Part shown: piece after piece, positions 1 through 7,077 of the stretch
Layout of the letters: each line of letters starts with the position of its first letter
How positions within the stretch are numbered: the first letter of the stretch is position 1
Assembly: GCA_021828605.1 (NCBI GenBank)
Contig: JAJZEG010000337.1
Span: 1-8,641 of the forward strand
Source: Pseudomonadota bacterium
GTDB lineage: Bacteria; Pseudomonadota; Alphaproteobacteria; Acetobacterales; Acetobacteraceae
Reading direction: 5' to 3'
Length of the DNA: 8,641 nt
Position numbers and translations under genes: made by a program
The notes under the pieces: generated by a model
What the model was told of the DNA's origin: nothing
The model's input: the letters and a program-made list of their open reading frames with translations, nothing else
Databases searched by the model: none

Positions 1-195
1 TGCGATATCAGCGGGGAAATGACCGGCAAGTTTGGTGATCCGCACCGTGCCATGGGTGAGGCGTGCTATTTTGGCGCTAACGAATTGTCGCCCGGCACCG
101 GTGTTCAGGGCGATAAAAATGGCAAAGATGAAGGCAATCGGCACGATGATCAGCAGGCCGAGTGACCAGAGCAGGATGGTGCGCAAGCGGCGCAT
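1..195 (-). CDS. tamB: TamB-family translocation/assembly protein, N-terminal fragment (DUF490)
   Basis: This is the first 65 codons of a gene that runs off the left edge. The frame opens with ATG at 195-193 and stays open to base 1. The product begins with a short basic segment (MRRLR), followed by a hydrophobic stretch of about 24 residues (roughly 6-30) that fits the uncleaved signal anchor of TamB. After it come NTGAGRQF and a stretch around residues 48-65 with the pattern seen at the start of TamB/DUF490 beta-rich proteins. In known systems TamB is a long inner-membrane-anchored periplasmic protein that partners the Omp85 protein TamA in outer-membrane assembly and lipid transport. The ATG overlaps the tamA stop by one base (TGATG), so translation is probably coupled. 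A weak AGGACAGG lies upstream inside tamA. Identification rests on the N-terminus plus its position after tamA; the large diagnostic C-terminal domain is outside the window. Confidence 0.85.
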   Translation of the reverse strand, partial: MRRLRTILLWSLGLLIIVPIAFIFAIFIALNTGAGRQFVSAKIARLTHGTVRITKLAGHFPADIA

Positions 196-2057
196 CAGAA
201 GGCCTGTCCTAGCCCGATATAGATCGCAAATGATGATCCGCCTGGGGGGCGATTGACTGGCACGGCGAGGTCAAGGCGGATCGGGCCGATGCCCGTGTAA
301 TAGAGGAAGCCGAGACCGACGCCGACGCGGGGGGTGCCGGTGAAGGGCGTGCCATTGGCTGCGACCTGACCGGCATCGACGAAGGGGACGATACCGAAAC
401 TTTTTGCAATACGTTGGCGAAACTCGATTTCGGTGGCATCGATGGCGGTGCCGCCTTGGGGAATGCCATTGGCGAATAACGGTCCGACCGTTTGATAGGT
501 GAAGCCGCGCACCGTGCCGGTGCCGCCCGCGTAAAAGCGTTGATCGGGGGGGATTTGAAATTGCGAGGCACCGAAAATGCGGCCCAGCACGCCGCGCAGT
601 GCCAGCACGCCGCGACCGGGTGCTTCGAGATTGATATATTTGTTGCCAATGATTTCGGTGTTGAAAAACAGCCCTGATCCGCCGGATATCGCCATTTCCG
701 GCGTGATTCTCAAGGTGACGCGCATCCCTTGGATGGGGTTGAGCAGCGAATGGGCGGTGTCATAGCGGATCGATAGAGGGAGTTGAACGATATTATACCG
801 ACGGTTGATTCCCTCCTGCTGGACTTGTTCGCCGATATAACCAAGACCGTAGCGAAGATCGACATATTTGGACCAGGGACGTTCGAGGCCGATGTTAGCG
901 AGAAGTCCGGTGCGGCTGTAAGCGGGCAGGTAGGCGCGCAGCGCCTCGATGTCGGCGGTCAGGGTTTGGCCGGGCCGGAACGCATCGGGCACCTCGTATT
1001 CGGCTTTGGCGTCATAGCCGGGTTGCAGCGCGATGGTTTTGCCCGGCGATGAGCCGATATCGGTCGCGCCTACGGAGAAGGTTAGACGTTGGGCGCGACC
1101 CAGAAGATTGCGGTCGGTCCAGGAGGCGTTGGCGGAAATGCCTTCATCGGTTGAATAGGCGGCACCAATTTCAACGCGGTGCGGCTTTTGAGCTTGCAGA
1201 ATAAAAGTGATCGGCACCTGTCCTGGCGGGTTGGCGCTGCTGGCTGGTTTGACCGCGACCGAGGAAAATGTCCGGAGGTTAAGGAGTTTGTTGCGCGCCT
1301 TGGCGAGCGCGGTTTCGCTGAAAGGCTGACCCTGGCGTAATTTGATATGGCGGGCGAGAAATTTACGCTGCAAAGTCGGGGCACCGGAAAACGCGATGGC
1401 GCCGATTGCAACGCGCGGCCCTTGCTTGACCGCATAGCGAACGGTCAAGCTGTGGTCCGTGGGATTGGCGAATGCGATCGGTCTGGCAACCGTGGCGAAA
1501 GCATAGCCCTGATTGCGCAAGGCGATTTGCAAATGGGCGGCGGCGCTGATGATCGGGGCGGCGCGGGCGATGGCGCCGGGTTTAATGCCGAGGGCGTGAG
1601 CCGCGTTGACCGGCCCGGATAATCCCGGCGTGTTGATGGCGCCAATTTTATAGAGCGGGCCGAGGGTGATTTTGATCACGACATCGGCGGGTGGTTGGGC
1701 CGGGGCGTGGCGAAGTTCGCTCGGCAAAGTGGGATTGGTCAAAGCGAGGCCATTGATGGTGATGGCGACCGACCCGGAATCATAGGCCTCGCTATGCAGC
1801 ACGGTGAGCAGGCGTTTTTGATCGCCCTGCGCGCGACCGATTAGGCCAAAGGGGGAGACTTTTAGTTTGGTTTTCAGCGTTTCCAGTTGGGCGGTTTTAC
1901 CCACCAGCCGATCGAGCGCTGGATCCGTGGTTTTCACGATTGTTACGCTATAGGGCTGCGGATTTGCCGCATAGCCGATTGCGGTGCCTGATCCGAGCAG
2001 GCCCGAGACACTGATGACCATAATGAGCGGGAGACGCGCTGAGTGACGCTGTATCAC
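195..2057 (-). CDS. tamA: Omp85-family outer-membrane assembly protein TamA
   Basis: A 620-residue BamA/TamA-type protein. Residues 1-30 form a signal peptide: a basic start (MIQRHSAR), a hydrophobic core and a cleavage region around GYA-AN. Periplasmic POTRA-like modules follow at about 36-133, 134-213 and 214-290. A beta-barrel of about 330 residues comes next, carrying the Omp85 signature VRGF at 516-519 and ending in the C-terminal phenylalanine typical of outer-membrane barrels. Three POTRA modules and a length near 600 fit TamA better than BamA, which has five POTRAs and is longer. TamA sits in the outer membrane and works with TamB. The tamB gene starts on the tamA stop codon. I chose the GTG at 2057-2055 because it keeps the basic n-region of the signal peptide; no ATG/GTG/TTG start lies between it and the upstream in-frame TGA. 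The ATG twelve codons later would give a signal peptide without positive charge. No clear Shine-Dalgarno sequence precedes the GTG. Confidence 0.93.
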   Translation of the reverse strand: MIQRHSARLPLIMVISVSGLLGSGTAIGYAANPQPYSVTIVKTTDPALDRLVGKTAQLETLKTKLKVSPFGLIGRAQGDQKRLLTVLHSEAYDSGSVAITINGLALTNPTLPSELRHAPAQPPADVVIKITLGPLYKIGAINTPGLSGPVNAAHALGIKPGAIARAAPIISAAAHLQIALRNQGYAFATVARPIAFANPTDHSLTVRYAVKQGPRVAIGAIAFSGAPTLQRKFLARHIKLRQGQPFSETALAKARNKLLNLRTFSSVAVKPASSANPPGQVPITFILQAQKPHRVEIGAAYSTDEGISANASWTDRNLLGRAQRLTFSVGATDIGSSPGKTIALQPGYDAKAEYEVPDAFRPGQTLTADIEALRAYLPAYSRTGLLANIGLERPWSKYVDLRYGLGYIGEQVQQEGINRRYNIVQLPLSIRYDTAHSLLNPIQGMRVTLRITPEMAISGGSGLFFNTEIIGNKYINLEAPGRGVLALRGVLGRIFGASQFQIPPDQRFYAGGTGTVRGFTYQTVGPLFANGIPQGGTAIDATEIEFRQRIAKSFGIVPFVDAGQVAANGTPFTGTPRVGVGLGFLYYTGIGPIRLDLAVPVNRPPGGSSFAIYIGLGQAF

Positions 2058-2063
2058 CCTGAT

Positions 2064-2092
2064 ATTTGACGGAACCGATGGCGGCTCGTCAA
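2064..2092 (-). promoter_or_regulatory. Candidate sigma70-like promoter of tamA-tamB
   Basis: On the minus strand, TTGACG (2092-2087, five of six matches to TTGACA) and TCAAAT (2069-2064, four of six to TATAAT) are separated by 17 bases. The GTG start of tamA follows only six bases after the -10 element, so a transcript from here would have almost no leader. This is a pattern match only. Transcription could also read through from the rluC gene upstream. Confidence 0.4.
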
Positions 2093-2131
2093 CCCAACTA
2101 TCGCGATGATTGGCGGATCAACGCGCGGTTT

Positions 2132-2171
2132 TGGGTAAAATTTTAGTCATGTGCGATGCCCTGTTTACCCA
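2132..2171. repeat. Inverted repeat in the rluC-tamA gap
   Basis: The perfect 8-base arms TGGGTAAA (2132-2139) and TTTACCCA (2164-2171) are separated by 24 bases. The element lies in the 121-base gap (2058-2178), 7 bases past the rluC stop. The stem is AT-rich, the loop is long and no U-tract follows on the minus strand, so it is a poor intrinsic terminator. It could be a weak terminator or a protein-binding site. Apart from this and the tamA promoter candidate I see nothing in the gap. Confidence 0.3.
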
Positions 2172-2178
2172 GATGCGA

Positions 2179-3180
2179 TCAGGGCTGCCGCCATAAAGCG
2201 GGGTCGGCTGCGCGGGGGACGGTGAAGCCGAGGCTGGTCAGGGCTTGATGGATATGCGGTGGGGGTTCGGCCTCGATTTCGAGAATGCCGCCGCGTGGAT
2301 GGGCGATGCTGAGGCGGCGTGCATGCAAATGCAATTGATGCTCGAAGCCTTCGGCGTAAGCGCGTGCGCCAGCATAGGGCGCATCGCCGAGAATCGGCGT
2401 TTCCAGGGCTGCGCAATGGGCGCGCAGCTGATGGGTGCGCCCGGTGAGGGGTTGCAATTCGAGCCAGGCGAATTTGCGCCCGGCATGATCGAGCGTGCGA
2501 TAATCAGTAATCGCTGAGGCGGCGGTTTCATCGTCGCGCGCGGCGGGTTTGGTGCGCGCGCCTGAGCCGCCGATACGCGCGAGGGGCAGATCGATCCGGC
2601 CTTCTAACGGGATGGGCAACCCGACGACCAGCGCCCAGTAGATTTTTGCCGCATCACGGTCACGAAAGGCGGCGGCAAGCGCGTTGGCGGCAAAGCTATT
2701 GCGCGCGAGGATTAGCACGCCCGACGTGCCGCGATCCAGCCGGTGCACCAGCTTGGGACGTTCGGTCGAGCCGAATTGGAGCGCCTCTAACATGCCATCG
2801 AGATGGCGGGCGATGCCTTTGCCGCCTTGCGTGGCAAGACCTGCGGGTTTGTCTAGCACCACGACGTCGTCATCGCGATAGAGCACGCGCTTTGCGAGAT
2901 CGGCGGCTTCATGGGCGTTGAGGGTAATGACGTGGCGGGTCGGCGCGCTGGCGTCAGGCACAGGCGGGATGCGCACGGGTTGACCGGGCTCCAGGCGCAT
3001 CGAGGCTTCGACCCGTTTGCCTGCGACCCGAATTTGGCCGGTGCGGCACAGGCGCTGGATCATGCCTTGGGTGATGCCGGGATGGTGCTTGCGCAAAAAG
3101 CGATCAAGCCGCATGTCGGCTTCGTCATCGGCGACGATACGCTGTTCAAGCTTGCTGGCGGTATCAACCGGGTCGGTCAT
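2179..3180 (-). CDS. rluC: 23S rRNA pseudouridine synthase, RluC/RluD (RluA) family
   Basis: A 333-residue RNA pseudouridine synthase that isomerises specific uridines in RNA, most likely in 23S rRNA. An S4 RNA-binding domain spans about residues 22-72 (RLDRFLRKHHPGITQGMIQR onward). The catalytic RluA-type domain follows, with motif I around VVVLDKPAGLATQGG (106-120) and the hallmark HRLDRGTSG at 146-154, whose D149 is the catalytic aspartate. The conserved LTGRTHQLRAH lies at 245-255. Length and domain order match RluC/RluD. I favour RluC from overall character, but the exact target uridines cannot be read from sequence. The ATG start is well supported: AAGGAG (3191-3186) lies five bases upstream, inside the end of rarA. 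The two genes share the four bases ATGA, so they are translationally coupled. In many alphaproteobacteria rarA and an rluC-type gene are neighbours, sometimes with crcB between; here they are directly joined. Confidence 0.9.
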   Translation of the reverse strand: MTDPVDTASKLEQRIVADDEADMRLDRFLRKHHPGITQGMIQRLCRTGQIRVAGKRVEASMRLEPGQPVRIPPVPDASAPTRHVITLNAHEAADLAKRVLYRDDDVVVLDKPAGLATQGGKGIARHLDGMLEALQFGSTERPKLVHRLDRGTSGVLILARNSFAANALAAAFRDRDAAKIYWALVVGLPIPLEGRIDLPLARIGGSGARTKPAARDDETAASAITDYRTLDHAGRKFAWLELQPLTGRTHQLRAHCAALETPILGDAPYAGARAYAEGFEHQLHLHARRLSIAHPRGGILEIEAEPPPHIHQALTSLGFTVPRAADPALWRQP

Positions 3181-4517
3181 GGCCGCTCCTTATCAGATGG
3201 GGTGCGTGATTGGTCCCAATGCTCCAATCGGCGCCTGATTGTTGCTTCGAAACCGCGTTCGGATGGGGCGTAAAGGCGTTGCCGGGGAAGATTATCGGGG
3301 AAATAATTTTGCCCGGAAAACGCATCCTTGCTGTCATGGTCATAGGCGTAGCCTGCACCATAGCCAAGGTCACGCATCAATTTTGTTGGCGCGTTCACCG
3401 CGTGAGCCGGCGGGGCGAGGCTACCGGTTTGTTTGGCCAACTGCATGGATTTTGCAAAAGCCGTGGTAATGGCGTTGGATTTTGGCGCGGTGGCGAGATA
3501 AAGCACGGCCTGGGCCAGCGCGAGTTCGCCTTCTGGATTGCCCAATCGCTCGAAACTTTCCCATGCGGCGAGGGCTTGGGTCAAAGCTTGCGGATCGGCG
3601 AGGCCGATATCCTCGGTGGCGAAACGCACCAGCCGCCGGGCGAGATAGCGACCATCCTCGCCGCCGACTAACATGCGCGCGAGCCAATAGAGCGCCGCAT
3701 CGGCGTCAGAGCCACGCATCGATTTATGGAGGGCGGAGATCAGGTTGTAATGCTCGTCGCGGTTGCGATCATAAAGGGCGGCGCGGCGGGTGAGCAGCGT
3801 GGTCAAGGCGGTATCATCAAGCAGCTGGGCTGGGGGAAGATGGGCGGCGATGAGTTGTTCGGCCATGTTGAGTAGCGCGCGGCCATCGCCATCGGCCATG
3901 GCGCATAGCAGGTGCCGGGCGGCTGCGGTGAGGGGAAGCTGAGTGTTCGCGATTTGTTCGGCGCGCGCCAGAAGTTGGTCGAGGGCGTGATCATCGAGGC
4001 GGGTGAGGACCAGCACCTGACAGCGCGATAATAACGCACCATTCAGGGCGAAGGAGGGATTTTCCGTGGTGGCGCCAACGAGAATCACGGTGCCATCTTC
4101 CAGCACGGGAAGAAAACCATCCTGCTGGGCGCGGTTGAAACGGTGAATTTCATCGACGAACAGCAAGCTGCTGGTGCCGCGATGACGGCGTTGGCGGGCT
4201 TCATCAAAGCAGCGTTTTAGATCGGCAACGCCGGAAAACACTGCGGAAATCGAGACAAAATGCAAACCGGCGCGTTCGGCGAGCAGGCGAGCAATGGTGG
4301 TTTTGCCGACACCGGGTGGACCCCAGAGGATGAGCGAGGCGAGGCTCGCGCGCGCGAGCATGCCGGTGAGCAGACCGTCGGGTCCGAGGAGATGTTCCTG
4401 GCCGATAACCGCATCGAGCGTGGTGGGACGTAGGGATTCGGCAAGCGGGATCGGACCGCGCGGTGCTGCGATCGGCAAGCCGGCAAACAGATCAGGATCG
4501 GGCGCGGCCGGGGTCAC
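3177..4517 (-). CDS. rarA: Replication-associated recombination protein A (RarA/MgsA/WRNIP1 family AAA+ ATPase)
   Basis: A 446-residue clamp-loader-like AAA+ ATPase that acts at stalled or gapped replication forks. Visible motifs are Walker A GPPGVGKT (66-73), Walker B LLFVDEIH (118-125), sensor 1 ATTEN (149-153), an arginine-finger candidate R165 in LLSRCQ, and a sensor 2 region around GDGRALLN (210-217). The RarA-specific C-terminal half is present: HYNLISALHKSMRGSDADAA (256-275) and the tyrosine-rich segment near 385-410, characteristic of the MgsA tetramerisation domain. Length matches the family (about 430-450). The start is the GTG at 4517-4515, five bases after the mtnA stop. It has no clear Shine-Dalgarno sequence, so translation probably depends on ribosomes finishing mtnA. 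The 3' end overlaps rluC by four bases. The gene is intact and shows no missing catalytic residue. Confidence 0.95.
   Translation of the reverse strand: MTPAAPDPDLFAGLPIAAPRGPIPLAESLRPTTLDAVIGQEHLLGPDGLLTGMLARASLASLILWGPPGVGKTTIARLLAERAGLHFVSISAVFSGVADLKRCFDEARQRRHRGTSSLLFVDEIHRFNRAQQDGFLPVLEDGTVILVGATTENPSFALNGALLSRCQVLVLTRLDDHALDQLLARAEQIANTQLPLTAAARHLLCAMADGDGRALLNMAEQLIAAHLPPAQLLDDTALTTLLTRRAALYDRNRDEHYNLISALHKSMRGSDADAALYWLARMLVGGEDGRYLARRLVRFATEDIGLADPQALTQALAAWESFERLGNPEGELALAQAVLYLATAPKSNAITTAFAKSMQLAKQTGSLAPPAHAVNAPTKLMRDLGYGAGYAYDHDSKDAFSGQNYFPDNLPRQRLYAPSERGFEATIRRRLEHWDQSRTPSDKERP
3186..3191 (-). promoter_or_regulatory. Ribosome binding site of rluC
   Basis: AAGGAG on the minus strand, five bases before the rluC ATG. 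It lies within the last codons of rarA and fixes the rluC start at the ATGA overlap. Confidence 0.75.
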
Positions 4518-4522
4518 GATGC

Positions 4523-5626
4523 TCAGGCGGCCTGTTGATCGCGCGCTTGCGGGAACAAGGAAGCGAGCCCGGCTTGGGTGGCGGGGCAGATGCCGCGTTC
4601 AGTGATGAGGCCGGAGACCAATCGGGCGGGGGTTACGTCAAAAGCCGGGTTGAACGCATCGCTTTCCTTCGGGACGAGGCGCACGGTTGCCAAATGACCA
4701 TCGAGCCCGCGACCGGTGATGGTGGTGACTTCGGACGCGGCGCGCTCCTCGATGGGGATGTCGCTCAACCCATCGGCGATGCGCCAATCGATGGTTGAGG
4801 AGGGGAGTGCGACATAAAAGGGAATGCCGTTATCGCGCGCGGCGAGGGCCTTGAGATAGGTGCCTATTTTATTGGCGACATCGCCGGTGCGGGTTACCCG
4901 ATCGGTGCCGACAATGACCAAATCGATAGAGCCGCGCTGCATCAAATGCCCACCGGCATTATCGACGATCACGGTATGGGGTACGCCGTGTTTGCCGAGT
5001 TCCCACGCTGTTAGCGATGCGCCTTGGTTGCGCGGACGGGTTTCATCGACATAGACATGAACATCGATCCCGGCATTATGGGCGACATAGATCGGTGCCA
5101 GGGCGGTGCCCCAATCGACGGTGGCGATCCAGCCCGCATTGCAGTGGGTGAGGATATTGACCCGACGCCCGGCGCGCGCGCGTTCGGTGATCAGCGGCGC
5201 GCCATGGGTGCCGATTAAGCGATTGGTGGCGACATCGTCATCGCACATCATCGCGGCTTCTTTGTAGGCGGCATCGACACGGGAGGCGGCTGGCAGATGA
5301 TGCAGCGCAGCATCCATGCGCTCCAACGCCCAGCGCAGATTGATCGCGGTGGGACGGGTCGCCGCGAGTTGAGCGATGGCGTAAGCGAGATTTTCGGAAG
5401 ATGGATCGGCGCGCATAGCAAGAGCCACGCCGTAAGCGGCGGTGGCGCCAATCAGCGGCGCGCCGCGCACCTGCATGGTGCGGATGGCATGGGTGACATG
5501 CTCCAGATTGGTCAGCCGGGCGATTTCGAAATTCCAGGGCAGGACGGTTTGATCGATGATGCGCACCGACCAATGATCGGTTTCATCGAGCCAGATGCTG
5601 CGGAAACTGCGACCGTCAATTTTCAT
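4523..5626 (-). CDS. mtnA: S-methyl-5-thioribose-1-phosphate isomerase
   Basis: A 367-residue isomerase of the eIF-2B alpha/beta/delta-like family. It converts 5-methylthioribose-1-phosphate to 5-methylthioribulose-1-phosphate in the cytoplasmic methionine salvage pathway. Diagnostic segments are VRGAPLIGATAAYG (53-66), the catalytic cysteine C162 in THCNAG, VDETRPRNQG (193-202), the catalytic aspartate D242 in GTDRV, and the NK pair at 252-253. C162 and D242 correspond to the Cys/Asp pair of characterised MtnA enzymes, which separates this protein from translation-factor relatives and from ribose-1,5-bisphosphate isomerases. Length is close to the family norm. The start ATG has an excellent AGGAG six bases upstream (5637-5633). 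The gene sits 67 bases after UPF0262 and directly before rarA. No other methionine-salvage gene is in the window, so the rest of the pathway must lie elsewhere. Confidence 0.95.
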   Translation of the reverse strand: MKIDGRSFRSIWLDETDHWSVRIIDQTVLPWNFEIARLTNLEHVTHAIRTMQVRGAPLIGATAAYGVALAMRADPSSENLAYAIAQLAATRPTAINLRWALERMDAALHHLPAASRVDAAYKEAAMMCDDDVATNRLIGTHGAPLITERARAGRRVNILTHCNAGWIATVDWGTALAPIYVAHNAGIDVHVYVDETRPRNQGASLTAWELGKHGVPHTVIVDNAGGHLMQRGSIDLVIVGTDRVTRTGDVANKIGTYLKALAARDNGIPFYVALPSSTIDWRIADGLSDIPIEERAASEVTTITGRGLDGHLATVRLVPKESDAFNPAFDVTPARLVSGLITERGICPATQAGLASLFPQARDQQAA

Positions 5627-5632
5627 AGCATA

Positions 5633-5637
5633 CTCCT
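5633..5637 (-). promoter_or_regulatory. Ribosome binding site of mtnA
   Basis: AGGAG on the minus strand, six bases before the mtnA ATG. It is one of the strongest ribosome binding sites in the cluster, and suggests that mtnA is translated independently of the UPF0262 gene upstream. The 67-base gap (5627-5693) shows no convincing promoter. Confidence 0.75.
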
Positions 5638-5693
5638 GGGAGATGGCGCGATCAGAGATTAAGCGGGTCGGGTTGGCGCATCGACCGGCTGGT

Positions 5694-6176
5694 TCAAAGC
5701 CGGCGATGCAGCACCGCGATCAGGGTGAACAGGCGGCGCGCGGTTTCGAAATCGAGGACGACCTTACCCGCCAGACGCGCCATCACCAATTCAGCGCCCT
5801 CATTATGCAGCCCGCGACGTCCCATGTCGATTGCCTGGATCCGGGCCTCGCGCCCCTCGGCGACGGCGGCAACGTAGCTCTCCAACAGCATTTGATAGTC
5901 GCGCACCAGCGCCCGAAACGGACCAGGTGCGAGCAGGAAGATTTGGAGCGAGACATCCTCGGTCGAGCGGACATCGAACATCAGACGGCCATCATGCACC
6001 GACAGATGCAGAATAGTTGCCGCGTTTGGATGCTCGACCAGGGAGAAGCGATTATCAGCCGCGAGGTCGGTCAAAGCCTGCCGGCGATCAGCATCCTGCA
6101 TCGGCGAAAGCGAGGGGAGGCTTTCGTCGTCAAGCAGCACGCGCAACAGATGACCGGTGCCGATTGGGTCAGTCAT
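5694..6176 (-). CDS. UPF0262 family protein (function unknown)
   Basis: A soluble-looking protein of 160 residues (164 if the ATG at 6188-6186 is used) belonging to UPF0262, a small conserved family I know mainly from alphaproteobacteria. The family signature is very clear in the C-terminal half: IDMGRRGLHNEG, then a GK-V-DFETARRLFTLI-VLH pattern reaching the last residues. The central LHLSVHDGRLMFDVR and PFRALVRDYQMLLESY also match. No transmembrane segment, signal peptide or known catalytic motif is visible. The biochemical role is unknown. I chose the ATG at 6176-6174 because it overlaps the DUF983 stop in the compact form ATGACTGA, typical of coupled translation. Neither possible start has a good Shine-Dalgarno sequence. 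Co-transcription with the DUF983 gene upstream and mtnA downstream is likely, but gives no firm functional clue. Confidence 0.9.
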   Translation of the reverse strand: MTDPIGTGHLLRVLLDDESLPSLSPMQDADRRQALTDLAADNRFSLVEHPNAATILHLSVHDGRLMFDVRSTEDVSLQIFLLAPGPFRALVRDYQMLLESYVAAVAEGREARIQAIDMGRRGLHNEGAELVMARLAGKVVLDFETARRLFTLIAVLHRRL

Positions 6177-6612
6177 TCTTTGGGCCATTGGCGGGTGGTT
6201 GGCGCAGCATATCCACCTTCAGCAGCACGGCGATGACCATGCCCTTCACCGGGCGTAACAGCAAAAGTTCTAGAATAATCACCAGCGGGATAAAAATCGC
6301 CAACGCTGTCACGATGGGTAACCCGCCGCGATCATCGGCGAGGATGAATGTCAGCGCGATGATATGGAGGGCGATCAGCAGGGTGATGTAAGGCGGCGCA
6401 TCATCGCTGGGGGCGCGCCCGAGCGGGGCGGCGCAGTTCGCGCATTTTGGATTAACTTTGATATAGCCATGGAAAATCGGCGCTTGTCCGCAAGCGGGGC
6501 ACAGCATGCGCAAGCCGCGACGCAGCGCGATGGGCCAAGAGGGCATGTCCACTTCGGGGCGGCGTGGGTTACGTTTGGGAGTCCAGTGTTGACTGATCTG
6601 ATTCGGCATCAT
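6169..6612 (-). CDS. DUF983 family zinc-ribbon membrane protein
   Basis: A 147-residue protein of the DUF983 family. A cytosolic-looking N-terminal part carries a four-cysteine zinc-ribbon pattern, CPACG (38-42) and CANC (57-60). The family-typical DDAPPYIT (70-77) follows, then two hydrophobic helices at about 74-92 and 99-119 and the conserved RPVKG (120-124). The family is common in alphaproteobacteria and its function is not established. The reading frame extends to an ATG at 6642-6640, but that codon lies over the -10 element of the predicted promoter, whose start point is near 6635. The ATG at 6612-6610 follows an AAAGGAGAAGG ribosome binding region and is the better start; the very next codon is also ATG. 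This is the first gene of the minus-strand operon and overlaps the UPF0262 start. Confidence 0.88.
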   Translation of the reverse strand: MMPNQISQHWTPKRNPRRPEVDMPSWPIALRRGLRMLCPACGQAPIFHGYIKVNPKCANCAAPLGRAPSDDAPPYITLLIALHIIALTFILADDRGGLPIVTALAIFIPLVIILELLLLRPVKGMVIAVLLKVDMLRQPPANGPKND

Positions 6613-6621
6613 CGCGGTGCC

Positions 6622-6630
6622 TTCTCCTTT
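6622..6630 (-). promoter_or_regulatory. Ribosome binding site of the DUF983 gene
   Basis: AAAGGAGAA on the minus strand, followed by GG and seven bases before the tandem ATG codons at 6612 and 6609. It decides the start in favour of 6612 over the upstream in-frame ATG at 6642. Confidence 0.6.
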
Positions 6631-6641
6631 GATGCCCAGCA

Positions 6642-6670
6642 ACGATAGCGTTGAACCGCGTCACAGACAA
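6642..6670 (-). promoter_or_regulatory. Sigma70-like promoter of the DUF983-UPF0262-mtnA-rarA-rluC operon
   Basis: On the minus strand, TTGTCT (6670-6665) and TATCGT (6647-6642) have the ideal 17-base spacing; each matches consensus at four of six positions. The predicted transcription start is near 6635, giving a leader of about 23 bases that contains the ribosome binding site. An AT-rich tract lies further upstream (6717-6770). The placement fits the first gene of the run well. It is a pattern match and not a measured start. Confidence 0.5.
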
Positions 6671-7077
6671 TGTTTTGACTATCGGCGCGTTTAGGCGCGA
6701 AAACCGTATGATCAATAAAGGGTATTTTTGATATTTGTTGAATATTCCTACATTTTTTTTATTTTATCTTGGTACGATCCGCGATCCATGGGTGATTGGG
6801 GCGTGCGCATTGCGCAACGGCATACGAAAATACAACAAATAACTGCGTTAAATTGTATGGTTTTTATTGACAGACCGCATTCGCATGGATAGCGATTCGG
6901 ATGCGCGATGATTAGGTCGATTCGCGCGCAAGCAGTTTTATCCGTTAGAGACTGCTCTATTGAGCGATAAGACGACAAACTCGACCGCGCTGCAGGAAAG
7001 GACGGTCACCAACCGTGACGATTTGGCGATGACGCGATGTGCTCGTGTGATCGGATTTTTGCTCCGCCGCATTGCTT
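6671..7077. other. AT-rich intergenic region between divergent transcription units
   Basis: Together with the flanking bases this forms a gap of almost 680 bases between the minus-strand operon and the plus-strand H1-like gene. It holds an AT-rich tract at 6717-6770 with a run of eight T (6753-6760). A short palindrome TGCGCA-T-TGCGCA lies at 6804-6816, and 6-base inverted arms AGCAGT/ACTGCT lie at 6931-6936 and 6951-6956. Two GATTC sites (GANTC class) lie at 6894 and 6919. A perfect TTGACA at 6867-6872 on the plus strand has no good -10 at a normal spacing. Open frames across this stretch lack ribosome binding sites and family resemblance. I see no tRNA. It is best described as regulatory or non-coding sequence. 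Confidence 0.5.

Noticed and set aside
6640..6642. Upstream ATG as the start of the DUF983 gene
   Set aside because: It lies over the predicted -10 element and before the AAAGGAG ribosome binding site. The tandem ATGs at 6612/6609 fit better.
6867..6895. Plus-strand TTGACA as a promoter for the H1-like gene
   Set aside because: The -35 is perfect, but no acceptable -10 lies 16-18 bases downstream, and it is over 400 bases from the start codon.
6748..6978. Minus-strand open frame of 76 codons in the AT-rich gap
   Set aside because: It has no ribosome binding site and an odd Cys/Ile-rich composition, and it crosses the AT-rich control region. It resembles no family I know.
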